Shown here: positions 8,642-16,211 of the stretch, in pieces | Layout: each line of letters starts with the position of its first letter | Position numbering within the stretch: the first letter of the stretch is position 1 | Assembly (NCBI GenBank): GCA_022360175.1 | Contig: JAKSDI010000171.1 | Location: 1 to 37,197, forward strand | DNA length: 37,197 bases | Direction of reading: 5' to 3' | Source: Chitinophagales bacterium | Lineage (GTDB): Bacteria; Bacteroidota; Bacteroidia; Chitinophagales; Saprospiraceae | Notes under the pieces: generated by a model | Database searches by the model: none | What the model saw: only the letters and a program-made list of their open reading frames with translations | Told to the model about the DNA's origin: nothing | Made by a program: the position numbers and the translations under genes

Positions 8642-8743
8642 GGATTCGAAACAAGGTTCAAGATGACTTCATCTTGTACCGGCGAATTTATTCGCCGATG
8701 TCATACTTGCAGCGAATAAATTCGCCGGTACGGATTCGAAACA
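8642..8743. repeat. Palindromic REP/BIME-like element with flanking direct repeats
   Basis: The 12-base string GGATTCGAAACA occurs at 8642-8653 and again at 8732-8743. Between them lie an 18-base palindrome CAAGATGACTTCATCTTG (8659-8676) and a perfect 19-base inverted repeat: TACCGGCGAATTTATTCGC (8677-8695) and GCGAATAAATTCGCCGGTA (8712-8730), with a 16-base loop. Each arm can also fold alone (CGGCGAA-TTTA-TTCGCCG; GCGAA-TAAA-TTCGC). The element sits within the metal-efflux operon, between channel and pump genes. This resembles paired REP units (BIMEs), but no REP transposase is seen in the window. Confidence 0.8.
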
Positions 8744-8752
8744 TGCACTACT

Positions 8753-9997
8753 TTATCTACCCATCCAGTAATCTAGCTCCACTTGCAGTACATTGAATTC
8801 ATAGAGTGCTTCCAGGTGTTGGTGTTTAATCAAAACAACCTGTTCCAGGCTATTGAGGTATTCGAGATAGGAGATTTCTCCTTCCTGAAAAGCCTGGCGA
8901 TTTACTTCGCTTTGTTCTTCGACAATGGGCCGTAAATCTTCAGTAAGATACTCTAGAATATGCCGCTGGTGCTCTAGCTTAAACTCCAGGTCACTAATAA
9001 TTTGTGTGAGTCTTTGTTCTTCTGCTTTTAAGGCTGCTTCTTGTACCAGTACACCAATTTTTGCTGCCTCAATTCGCGTGGAATAATTTTTCTTGAAAAG
9101 AGGAATATTGACTCCCAACTGATAACCAAAGAATGGGAAATTGCCCGAAACAGATTGAAGCCTTGCGCCTGTATTAATTTGAGGCAATAGCTTGCTTTTT
9201 TCTACCTCTACAGCAGATACTGCCATCTCTTTCTGCGCCTGAAAAATTTGCAGATGAGGGTTATTATTAGACCACTCATTGGTTGTATGCTCTGTTCGTT
9301 GTACTAAATCACCCTTTGCATCAAATTGGCCTTCAGTGCGGAGCCATTGATTGAAAAGAGAAAGTGCTATCTGGTATTTTTCTTCCGCATGTTCTTCCGC
9401 AAGTTGTGCCTGCCCCAGGCGAGTTCTGGCAGCAAGCTGAGGGATCTTTCCCGTTTCACCTGCTTCTAATTGAAGGGTCGCTACAGAAAGGAAATCATTA
9501 AAAAGAGCAACATTTTCAGCAGCTAGCGCTTGCTCTTCTTTAGCAAATAGCAATTGATAATAAGCTTCTTCAACCTGCCATTCCAGCTCTTTCTCTGTTA
9601 GCCTTAGTCGCTTTTCAGCTACTCCGGCTCCCTTTTGATAATAGTTTTGTTGTGCTTTGGAAGCCTTCGGAAGGTAGAAGTTTTGCTGAAGATTGAAGGA
9701 ATGGATACCTGTTGCTCCATTCGTTCTAAATTCTTCACCTGAAACAGAAATTTGAGTAGCCTGCATTGGCAAGCCAGCATTCGATAGTTGTTGATATTGC
9801 TCCAGGTTCAGGCGGTCACGCTCCAAACCTGCATAATTTTTTTTGGCAATGTTCAGGGCTTCATCAAGGCTGATGGCTTGAGTTTGCCCAATGCTCCAGC
9901 TTGTTATGCTACATAGGAATAACATTAACAAGCATGACTTTATAGGTTGTTGAATCATTCTGATAAAATTTAAAGCAGTTTCGGGATTAATGCGCAT
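8753..9997 (-). CDS. TolC-type outer-membrane channel (CusC/CzcC-like)
   Basis: Outer-membrane efflux protein of up to 414 residues. A signal peptide covers SCLLMLFLCSITSWSIGQ, followed by two long heptad-rich coiled-coil halves typical of TolC/OEP proteins (ISLDEALNIAKKNYAGLERDRLNLEQYQQL at the start; an ALYEFNVLQVELDYWMGR end). It connects the RND pump and adaptor to the outside. The ATG at 9997 overlaps the adaptor gene by 11 bases, suggesting translational coupling. An ATG at 9958 would give a shorter and more usual signal peptide and is a good alternative start. Coding content is clear; metal specificity is not. Confidence 0.9.
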   Translation of the reverse strand: MRINPETALNFIRMIQQPIKSCLLMLFLCSITSWSIGQTQAISLDEALNIAKKNYAGLERDRLNLEQYQQLSNAGLPMQATQISVSGEEFRTNGATGIHSFNLQQNFYLPKASKAQQNYYQKGAGVAEKRLRLTEKELEWQVEEAYYQLLFAKEEQALAAENVALFNDFLSVATLQLEAGETGKIPQLAARTRLGQAQLAEEHAEEKYQIALSLFNQWLRTEGQFDAKGDLVQRTEHTTNEWSNNNPHLQIFQAQKEMAVSAVEVEKSKLLPQINTGARLQSVSGNFPFFGYQLGVNIPLFKKNYSTRIEAAKIGVLVQEAALKAEEQRLTQIISDLEFKLEHQRHILEYLTEDLRPIVEEQSEVNRQAFQEGEISYLEYLNSLEQVVLIKHQHLEALYEFNVLQVELDYWMGR

Positions 9998-11552
9998 GTC
10001 CGTGTGATGGAATGGTAGATGACATCGATGCCATTTTTATCTGATAAGCCCCTTTGGTAACCACCCACTCGCCTTCAGCAATTCCTGATAAAACCTGCAC
10101 ATTTTTACCATCATCTATGCCTAATTGGACGGTTCGTTTTTCGAAACTTTCTCCTGCTGTCTGTACAAAAACATAGTTCCTATTATAGTCCTGCATTAGC
10201 GCAGATTTAGAAATGACTACTTGATTGTCAACAGCTTTTGTTAATAGAAATAATTCAACAAAAGAGCCAGGGATCAGCTCATTTACATTATCCAGTTCAA
10301 ACCAGATTGGCAAGAAGTGCTTGCCCGATTCTAAAACCTTACCCACAGTAACCAGCTTCCCTCTATAATCTTCAAGTGATTGTACCTCATCCTGATAGGG
10401 AGCTTTAAAATTGGCAGATGTAATTTGGGAAAGTTGAGGTAGGTATTGTTGAGCTACTTCTGCATGTAGCATCAATCGATGAATGTTCGTAATTTCAATA
10501 AGTGGCTTCCCTTCTTCTGCAAATTCTCCATCACTAATCATCAGATTTTTGATAATACCAGACATTGGGGCTGTAATATTTTGCCCTTTGCCCTGATTGC
10601 TAGTAGTGAAGGTTTGCCACTCAGCTTCTGCTATCGCCAATTCCATCTTGCGATTTTCAAATTCCTTCTTACCAATAATTTGCTTAGCCAATAGCCCTTC
10701 CGCTCGTTCAAAATTTGCTTTGGCCTTGTCCAGTCTGGCTTTGGCCACTCGATACTTTTCTTCAGCATTAGACGCTACCAGGCTTTGGCTACTAATGGTG
10801 AAAAGGATTTCTCCTTTATTGATGGCCCTGCCTTCCTGTAGCTTTGGATTTTTATATAAGACAATACCACTGCTTTTGGCAGCAACAATCTTTTCTTTAC
10901 CTTTTACTGGCTGAATCTCTCCTGAGGTATGGATGACTTCATTAATCGACTGACGTTTGACTTGCTCGATTGCAAATTCTGTTTTCCAGGCTTGTTCTTT
11001 GAGGTAGGTAATTTCATCACCCTCTTCAAGAGCTGGATTATCTGCAAATGCAGTTGACGTATTTGAATATACCTTGATACCAGGTAATTCGATCGTATCA
11101 GAAAAGGTAGGGGATTCTAAAATAAACTGTAGTTGATATGCTCCTGCTTTTTTAGGAGCCAGGACAGGGCGGAAAATACCAGGCGAAGAAGGAGCCTCAA
11201 CACTGCTTTCCTGAGCTACTTTCCCATTGTTCATTAAGCGAAGGCGAAGTGTTCCGGCTTCTACGGCCTTGAAAGATAGCATATCAGAAAAATGGGCTGC
11301 AAAACGACTTTCTTTACCGACAATCAAAGGTTTGAATTCTACAAAAAGCTCTGATTTGTTGGTCCATTTAGTAAAAGCAACGGACTCTAATTCAGGAGTG
11401 ATATGGCTACCATCTGGTGCATGCGCATGCCCGTGGCCATCATTTTCATGTGGATGACTGCCATCCGGATTATGTGGGTGGTCATGTTTACATCCTGAAA
11501 CAATCAATAGAAAGGCTGCTAGGAGTATAGCAGAATAATATTTGAATTGCAT
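9987..11552 (-). CDS. His-rich CusB-type periplasmic adaptor lipoprotein
   Basis: Membrane-fusion subunit of the efflux system, 521 residues. The signal peptide ends in a lipobox (LLIVSGC, Cys21). Residues ~22-52 are extremely His-rich with the pattern H-D-H-P-H and repeated PDGSH, a probable metal-binding tail, and the C-terminus also ends SHGHAH. The core follows the family order: a barrel-sandwich half (VVAAKSSGIVLYKNPKLQEGRAINKG), a helical hairpin with coiled coil (RVAKARLDKAKANFERAEGLLAKQ), the second half (ITAPMSGIIKNLMISDGEFAEEGKPL) and a beta-barrel with membrane-proximal domain. An additional N-terminal domain (~55-190) precedes the core, as in many Bacteroidota CusB homologues. First gene of the adaptor-channel-pump operon. 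Metal delivery by the His tail is inference. Confidence 0.92.
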   Translation of the reverse strand: MQFKYYSAILLAAFLLIVSGCKHDHPHNPDGSHPHENDGHGHAHAPDGSHITPELESVAFTKWTNKSELFVEFKPLIVGKESRFAAHFSDMLSFKAVEAGTLRLRLMNNGKVAQESSVEAPSSPGIFRPVLAPKKAGAYQLQFILESPTFSDTIELPGIKVYSNTSTAFADNPALEEGDEITYLKEQAWKTEFAIEQVKRQSINEVIHTSGEIQPVKGKEKIVAAKSSGIVLYKNPKLQEGRAINKGEILFTISSQSLVASNAEEKYRVAKARLDKAKANFERAEGLLAKQIIGKKEFENRKMELAIAEAEWQTFTTSNQGKGQNITAPMSGIIKNLMISDGEFAEEGKPLIEITNIHRLMLHAEVAQQYLPQLSQITSANFKAPYQDEVQSLEDYRGKLVTVGKVLESGKHFLPIWFELDNVNELIPGSFVELFLLTKAVDNQVVISKSALMQDYNRNYVFVQTAGESFEKRTVQLGIDDGKNVQVLSGIAEGEWVVTKGAYQIKMASMSSTIPSHGHAH

Positions 11553-11596
11553 TATGTCTAATTTTAGGAAGCATTAAGGAGAGGCAGAGTTGTTAA

Positions 11597-11690
11597 GTGC
11601 AAAATCAAGTGTCAAACTCAAGTGCAAGTGCAAGTGCAAAAATAGTAAGTATGCTTGCGCTTTGAACTTGCGTTTGAGCTTGAACTTCCA
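11597..11690. repeat. Imperfect inverted repeat built from CAAGTG units
   Basis: The left arm runs TCAAACTCAAGTGCAAGTGC (three CAAGTG units). The right arm (about 11650-11690) reads as its imperfect complement, with CTTGCGCTTTGAACTTGCG followed by TTTGAGCTTGAAC. The element lies in the 222 bases between the His-rich protein gene and the adaptor gene. A TAnnTTTG match (TATTTTTG on the minus strand, 11637-11644) lies within its loop side and could start the efflux operon; that point is weak. Confidence 0.5.
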
Positions 11691-11774
11691 AAGCTCTTAG
11701 CTAGACGATATGCCTACTCCAAAATGATATTAAAAAGAAATAGTGAAAGGGCTAAAATGCCCAAATAGGAAAGT

Positions 11775-12218
11775 TTAGACCAATGCAGGAGGTGCACGCA
11801 GGGGAGCGTTAGAGAAGATTAATGCTTGCTTTAGGCCAGGTAGATAAGGAGGTGCTCGTAGTGACTTAACACCCTTACTTGCTAAAGCGAGTTTAATGTT
11901 GTCAAAACTAATAAAAGAGGTGCTTTTAAGATCAACAACCTTTTTTATTGTAGTTGTTATAACCGTATGAAAATGCTTATCAGCTAAGTCATCCTCATGA
12001 TGTGTACTATCAACAAGATGCCCAAGAAAATGAAAAATTCCTATATGAAAATGGGAGTCATGGTGGTTTTCTGCGAAACCTTCATGCTGATGGGAGGGCA
12101 AAGCAGCAAATGCTTCACAAAAATGCGAAACTGTATTGTGGCAAAAACTAAGATGAGAGGAAACCAGTAAATAGGTTGCCAGCAAAAAATAGGATAATAT
12201 TTTCTTTCTAAGCTGCAC
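11775..12218 (-). CDS. His-rich exported small protein, metal-locus associated
   Basis: Protein of 147 residues, not assigned to a named family. The N-terminal hydrophobic stretch ILSYFLLATYLLVSSHLSFC is a signal peptide or anchor. The following ~70 residues are rich in His (HNTVSHF, SHQHEGFAENHHDSHFHIG, HHEDDLADKHFH), suggesting periplasmic metal binding. It lies 222 bases upstream of the His-rich adaptor and in the same direction, so it belongs functionally to the metal-export locus. The only usable start is GTG at 12218; no in-frame ATG exists upstream before a stop. This GTG is five bases from a TAnnTTTG box, so the mRNA may be leaderless. Its role as metal sponge or sensor is inference. 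Confidence 0.7.
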   Translation of the reverse strand: MQLRKKILSYFLLATYLLVSSHLSFCHNTVSHFCEAFAALPSHQHEGFAENHHDSHFHIGIFHFLGHLVDSTHHEDDLADKHFHTVITTTIKKVVDLKSTSFISFDNIKLALASKGVKSLRAPPYLPGLKQALIFSNAPLRAPPALV

Positions 12219-12599
12219 GGAGCAAAGGTAGTAAATGAAATTTAAATTTGTTACCCTCTATATAGCATCTCTTACTTAATTACGACTTGTTATAAATTAT
12301 AGTGACGGACAAAACTTGTTACAACTAATGACTAGCATAGTAGTTTCGCCGTCACCATTTATGAAGAAGACATACGCCCTTTACTAAACACACATTACAA
12401 AATTCTTATTAGTGCAGTTAGTCAAATCATTCAGTCAGGTGATGCCTATGTTGTTTGTCATCCACGAATTTCACTGATTCCACGAACTTTCTCTTAAAGC
12501 ATAGTCGAATAATAGAGCTTAGTGTAATCCGTGTAATGTGTGGACTCCCCGACTTCACATTTGCTATCATCAACAAGAATGGAAAACCACTTCTAAATT
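12219..12599. other. Intergenic region with small inverted and degenerate repeats
   Basis: No gene is seen in these 381 bases. GTGACGG (12302-12308) and CCGTCAC (12349-12355) form a seven-base inverted repeat. TCAGTCAGGTGATGCCT (around 12431) matches 15 of 17 bases of a string in the convergent region near 17670. CCACGAA units are repeated near 12462 and 12480, and a GTGTAATCCGTGTAAT-like stretch occurs near 12520. These look like degenerate dispersed intergenic repeats. Confidence 0.5.
12223..12230 (-). promoter_or_regulatory. Candidate -7 box for His-rich protein gene
   Basis: On the minus strand this reads TACCTTTG, an exact TAnnTTTG match, ending only four bases before the GTG start at 12218. 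The predicted transcription start would fall at or one base from the start codon. No clear -33 element was found. Confidence 0.5.
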
Positions 12600-13808
12600 T
12601 TACTCCGTTAGCACTTCTTTATAGAGTACTTCCCGAAAATCATCCAGTGTTTCAGAAAGTGGGCCATTTAATATATTTCCAGTATTACTAATAAAAATGA
12701 TATAGGTTTCGCTATCAGGAAAGAACCATGCTTCGGCAGCATAGCCAGGTAAGGAGCCGGAATGCCCTATAGAGCGTTCGAGTCCAAAGTTTTTCTCTTC
12801 ATCGCGGTACGTAATCCCTAGTCCGTATTTATAAGTAATGAAATTGTGTTTTACTTTGATGTATTCTTTCATTAATCCCAGCGTATTGGGAGTGATGATC
12901 TCTGCTTCGAAAATACTTTTTAGGAAGCGGTATAAATCCTGGATATCTGTGATGATACCGTCAGAACCTGTTTGTCCGCTGGCAATGGTCAGTGACATAT
13001 CAGTAGCGTTTTCCAATTTGCCATCGCTATGTCTGTCAAAATACCCCTGAGCCATACCTTGCTCATTAAGGCCTGTATAATCCGTTTCATTTTTATAATA
13101 AGTATTTGATAAGGCGAGTGGTGCGAAAATATGGTTGCTATACCAATCAGCATGATGATAACCCAAAACATGGTCCAGTATAATAGTCAGTATTTCATAG
13201 TTGCTATTCGAATAGCTGTACTCTGTTCCTGGTTTGAATTTAGGTTCTTTGCCATATACATATTCTTCCAGTACTGCCTCCCTGCTAAAATCAAGGCCTT
13301 TGTCATTGAAAAAATCCAGTATTAAGTTGGGATTATCAGCATAATCAGGAATGCCGGATGTATGGCTAAGCAAATTGGCAATATCTGCTAAATGAGCATT
13401 GGGTACTTTATCAATGAGATGATTAGGAAGGTATTGAGCAATAGGAACATGTAAATCTATCAGTCCTTCTTCGAAGACTTGCATAGTTGCAACACCGCAG
13501 TACATTTTGCCCAGGCTAGCAGTGGGAAAGATATTACACAACTCTAAGTGCTGATTATTTTCAATGGAAACAACTCCTGCAGAACCTGCCCATACCTCTT
13601 CTCCTGCTTGATCGATTAGTACATTTACTCCTACTAAACCATTGGATACAAATTGATCTAATAGAGCCTGATAAGCAGCATGCTTAGGATGTGATTCATA
13701 GGATGTATTGTTATTACAATCAGCTGTTGTGATCTTTAAAGCTTCTTCCTCACAGGAGCAGAAAAAAGTGAGTATGAAAATAAGAGCAACAAATTGTGGG
13801 ATGTTCAT
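12600..13808 (-). CDS. Serine beta-lactamase-like hydrolase lipoprotein (class C / PBP4* family)
   Basis: Envelope serine hydrolase of 402 residues. The N-terminus is a hydrophobic signal with a Cys pair (FFCSC, probably Cys19 as lipid site) followed by Glu-rich sequence. The active-site set of the beta-lactamase/D-alanyl carboxypeptidase class C family is complete: SLGK (Ser98, Lys101), YSN (Tyr199-Asn201) and HSG near residue 345 in place of KTG. LLSHTSGIPDY is the usual conserved segment after the SxxK helix. Possible substrates are D-amino-acid peptides, esters or peptidoglycan fragments; sequence alone does not say. Its start is 6 bases after the stop of a small exported-protein gene, so the two form an operon. 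Confidence 0.9.
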   Translation of the reverse strand: MNIPQFVALIFILTFFCSCEEEALKITTADCNNNTSYESHPKHAAYQALLDQFVSNGLVGVNVLIDQAGEEVWAGSAGVVSIENNQHLELCNIFPTASLGKMYCGVATMQVFEEGLIDLHVPIAQYLPNHLIDKVPNAHLADIANLLSHTSGIPDYADNPNLILDFFNDKGLDFSREAVLEEYVYGKEPKFKPGTEYSYSNSNYEILTIILDHVLGYHHADWYSNHIFAPLALSNTYYKNETDYTGLNEQGMAQGYFDRHSDGKLENATDMSLTIASGQTGSDGIITDIQDLYRFLKSIFEAEIITPNTLGLMKEYIKVKHNFITYKYGLGITYRDEEKNFGLERSIGHSGSLPGYAAEAWFFPDSETYIIFISNTGNILNGPLSETLDDFREVLYKEVLTE

Positions 13809-13814
13809 GGTCGA

Positions 13815-14405
13815 TTAAATTTTATAGCGAATGCCAAGTGAGAGGAATGTTTGAGGATAGACAATAGCATCCTCATTGTATAGAAATTCAGAAAGGATAT
13901 GGTATGCCAGGAAAAGCCCAAGTTTATTGAGTTGGTATCCCGTTTGAAATGAAATGCCAACCGTTGGGTGAATCTTGCCCCGGTCTTTCACTTGTGCATA
14001 AGTACCATTGTCTTTTAAGTCGTACACGCTATTGGGCCTGAAAATGTGTATTATACCTACACCTGCTTCGCCGGATAGAAAAAAGCTTTTCGGTAAATGA
14101 AATCGACGCCCGATATTAAGGCTTACATAATATCCATTGCCGCTGGAAGCATTTTGGAAATAAGTAATATCAAGCGTTTGATAACTAGTGCTTTTTGCTT
14201 TGGCTTTCCAAACTCTTTCAATACCTATTCCGGTACTGAAATGATAAGGTGATGTAGCCATTTTTCTAAATGGAAGCCCAATTCGCTGATGCCCGATCTG
14301 TGCTTTGAGGCTTATTGGATGCTTTGCTGTATTGGTATCATGCTGGGATAAGAGCATACAAGGCAAAAACAATAGAAATGTCAGTTGGGTGATTATTGTC
14401 TTCAT
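13815..14405 (-). CDS. Small exported, probably barrel-forming protein of unknown function
   Basis: Protein of 196 residues from ATG 14405. The upstream in-frame start at 14426 is TTG and overlaps a TAnnTTTG promoter box, so it is rejected. Signal peptide: MKTIITQLTFLLFLPCMLLSQ. The mature part has amphipathic strands with Gly and aromatic residues (YYVSLNIGRRFHL, FFLSGEAGVGIIHIF, VGISFQTGYQL) and ends FLSLGIRYKI, consistent with an eight-strand outer-membrane barrel of the OmpW/OmpA-like size class. It precedes the serine hydrolase gene by 6 bases, in the same transcript. No specific family is recognised. Confidence 0.7.
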   Translation of the reverse strand: MKTIITQLTFLLFLPCMLLSQHDTNTAKHPISLKAQIGHQRIGLPFRKMATSPYHFSTGIGIERVWKAKAKSTSYQTLDITYFQNASSGNGYYVSLNIGRRFHLPKSFFLSGEAGVGIIHIFRPNSVYDLKDNGTYAQVKDRGKIHPTVGISFQTGYQLNKLGLFLAYHILSEFLYNEDAIVYPQTFLSLGIRYKI

Positions 14406-14423
14406 AATATATTTAATGAAGGA

Positions 14424-14431
14424 CAAATATA
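14424..14431 (-). promoter_or_regulatory. Candidate -7 box for barrel/serine-hydrolase operon
   Basis: Minus-strand TATATTTG is an exact TAnnTTTG match placed 18 bases before the ATG at 14405, giving a predicted leader of ~15 bases. It decides the start of the downstream gene, because the in-frame TTG at 14426 falls within the box. Confidence 0.55.
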
Positions 14432-14516
14432 GAGGGGAAGGGGAGGGGAGTTGTAGTAAAAACGCGACATTCGCTTTGGAGCATTAAATTATCTTTTTAG
14501 GCGCCTTGATGTTTAT

Positions 14517-14616
14517 TCTTCCCCTGGCAGCCGATCCTTCTAGTCGTAAGACCCATCTGGGAGGGGGATAAGTGCTGTGCTCCCCTCGGGGGAGCTGTCC
14601 GCAGGGCTGAGGGGGA
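14517..14616 (+). repeat. Dispersed ~100-base intergenic repeat, copy A
   Basis: Aligns with the reverse complement of 23046-23150. Shared landmarks are a CC(C)CTGGC..CAGCCGA.CC segment, CATCTGGGAGGGG.ATAAGTG, the perfect hairpin GCTCCCC-TCG-GGGGAGC (14579-14595), then CTG.CC.CAGGGCTGAGGGGG. It lies in the divergent region before the small lipoprotein gene. Confidence 0.8.
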
Positions 14617-14641
14617 TTTTCTATCAGTTTAAACTAGTTTT

Positions 14642-14788
14642 ATGAAAAAATATATTCTTGTCAACTTGATTATTATTTTATTATTATCAAGTTGCGATTT
14701 TGATGGGAAACCTGATACATATCTTTCAATATTGTTAGATTTTTCTTCATGCAAAGAAAATTTGCAATGTAATGAATTTAAAAACTGA
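14642..14788 (+). CDS. Tiny lipoprotein, likely 5' part of a frameshifted gene
   Basis: ORF of 48 codons, absent from simple ORF lists because of its length. MKKYILVNLIIILLLSSC is a clear lipoprotein signal with lipid site Cys18, followed by a short Cys-containing tail (SSCKENLQCNEFKN) and TGA. The stop follows an A5 run (GAATTTAAAAACTGA). Removing one A joins the frame smoothly to the next ORF (EFK then TDQTNLICMLSL). It may be the N-terminus of one ~120-residue lipoprotein broken by a one-base insertion, by an assembly error, or read by +1 shifting. Otherwise it is a stand-alone small lipoprotein overlapping its neighbour by 17 bases. Confidence 0.6.
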   Translation: MKKYILVNLIIILLLSSCDFDGKPDTYLSILLDFSSCKENLQCNEFKN

Positions 14789-15011
14789 TCAAACTAATTT
14801 AATATGTATGCTATCTCTGATTATTGAACGACTCAACAAAGAAAGCCAAAACAGATGGGTAGACAAAGATTTGAAAATTTGTTGTCAAATCATGGAAGGC
14901 GGCCATAAGTATAAACTGTTGAAATGGATTGACAACTGGAAAAATTATGCCAATTTTGAAGGGATAGAAGTGATTACATCAAAGGAAACTGAAGATAGAA
15001 TATTGAGTTAA
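14772..15011 (+). CDS. Small protein of unknown function; likely 3' part of frameshifted lipoprotein
   Basis: ORF of 79 codons, with no recognised family. The sequence is polar and helix-like (IIERLNKESQNRWVDKDLKICCQIMEGGHKYKLL), rich in Trp, Lys and Cys, and looks coding rather than random. Its ATG lies inside the lipoprotein ORF in another frame. In its own frame the reading continues open back to 14739, so a single-base shift in the A5 run at about 14780 would fuse the two. It ends 13 bases before the AraC-type regulator gene and may share its transcript. Confidence 0.5.
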   Translation: MNLKTDQTNLICMLSLIIERLNKESQNRWVDKDLKICCQIMEGGHKYKLLKWIDNWKNYANFEGIEVITSKETEDRILS

Positions 15012-15024
15012 TGAAACATTCTTA

Positions 15025-16101
15025 ATGACTGCAATTATTTTATTGGGCGGCGTACAGGGCCTTTTACTAGTACTGGCTATCCGCCGCCTGGATAATGCCA
15101 ACCATCCTGCCAATCGAATATTATCCACCCTGGTGCTGATGATTGCCCTAGTGTTATTTAGCCGATTGGTATATGTGGATGGCGTAGAAATTTGGCAGCA
15201 GTATCCCCATCTGTTTTTGTTACCCGATATTCCTATGTTTTTCTATGGGCCTTTGCTTTACCTCTATATCTGTCGACTGGTTGGAGTAAAAGAGATAAGG
15301 AAATGGCAATTGGGGCTGCATTTTGTACCGGCAGCATTGCACTTATTGATTTTGAGTTATTATCTTTTTGAATCGCGGGAAGTATACATGCAACGGCTTG
15401 TTTCGAGCAATCTCATTGAGCTGCCTTACGTGGTTTGGCTCGCATTGGGACATCTGGCTGTTTATCTTGTTTTAGGGTATGTTTTATTCCGCAGTCATGC
15501 CCAAAAAGGGCGGTTCGAATTTGGAAAACAGTACCTCAATAGCTTCTTTTTCACGGCAACAGCTTGCTGGGCGTCATGGTTATACGCGGCACTGTCTAAT
15601 TACACTGGTCTCGTACCCAGTTTTACTTTTTTCAATTACAACCTCGCCTGGGTTGCCCTTTCTTTTAGCACCTTCATCCTTGCGTACTTTGCTATGAGTA
15701 AGCCAGAAGTATTCCGAAATAACCCTGCTCTGAATCGCTATAAAGACTCTCCCTTATCACAACGGGAATTAAACCTTCTGGAACAACAACTTATCGGCCT
15801 GATGGCCAAAGATAAACCCTATCTGATACCTCAACTTAACCAGCAACAACTAGCTAAACAAATGAAAATTGCCCCAAGAGACCTTTCCCGGCTCATCAAT
15901 GAACGCTTCGGCCAAAACTACTTTGATTTTATCAACAGTTATCGGGTAGCCGAATTCAAAAGGCTTTCATCACTCCCCAAATACCAGCACCTCTCCCTGC
16001 TGGGCAAAGCTTATGAAGCGGGCTTTAATTCAAAAACAACCTTTCACAATGCTGTCAAAAAACATACCGGTATGACCCCTTCCCAGTTTGTAAAAAAATA
16101 A
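15025..16101 (+). CDS. 7TM-type AraC family transcriptional regulator
   Basis: Second membrane-anchored AraC regulator in the window, 358 residues. About seven hydrophobic helices fill residues 1-225 (AIILLGGVQGLLLVLAI, FFYGPLLYLYICRLV, LALGHLAVYLVLGYVLF). A short linker and a C-terminal double HTH follow: LNQQQLAKQMKIAPRDLSRLI and SLLGKAYEAGFNSKTTFHNA, ending HTGMTPSQFVKK. It shares domain plan and the motif (E)LINSYRV/FINSYRV with the regulator at 2446, so both belong to the same lineage-expanded family. It lies 110 bases before the beta-propeller secreted protein, a plausible target. The signal is unknown. Confidence 0.9.
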   Translation: MTAIILLGGVQGLLLVLAIRRLDNANHPANRILSTLVLMIALVLFSRLVYVDGVEIWQQYPHLFLLPDIPMFFYGPLLYLYICRLVGVKEIRKWQLGLHFVPAALHLLILSYYLFESREVYMQRLVSSNLIELPYVVWLALGHLAVYLVLGYVLFRSHAQKGRFEFGKQYLNSFFFTATACWASWLYAALSNYTGLVPSFTFFNYNLAWVALSFSTFILAYFAMSKPEVFRNNPALNRYKDSPLSQRELNLLEQQLIGLMAKDKPYLIPQLNQQQLAKQMKIAPRDLSRLINERFGQNYFDFINSYRVAEFKRLSSLPKYQHLSLLGKAYEAGFNSKTTFHNAVKKHTGMTPSQFVKK

Positions 16102-16211
16102 AACCTGAAAATAGGTTCGACTTCTTGTATCGGAACGATTTTAACCAGGTTAAGCCTCTATTTTGGCGCATCCTTTTTTATAATTTATCAATGATATTAA
16201 ATCGTTCAAAC

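Noticed and set aside
8642-8743. GTTTCGAATCC strings (minus strand) resembling a tRNA T-arm
   Set aside because: No acceptor, D or anticodon arms can be built around either copy. The strings are the direct repeats flanking the palindromic element.
11597-11640. AAGTGC/CAAGTG repeats as a possible CRISPR or microsatellite
   Set aside because: Units are six bases with no spacers; they form one arm of an imperfect inverted repeat, not a CRISPR array.
14780-14788. TTTAAAAAC as a -1 ribosomal slippery heptamer
   Set aside because: The phase is wrong for the T-TTA-AAA heptamer, and joining the two ORFs needs a +1 rather than a -1 shift. A one-base insertion is the simpler reading.
16125-16211. TTG-started N-terminal extension of the beta-propeller protein
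   Set aside because: The ATG at 16212 starts a clean signal peptide; the extension would bury it behind 29 residues.
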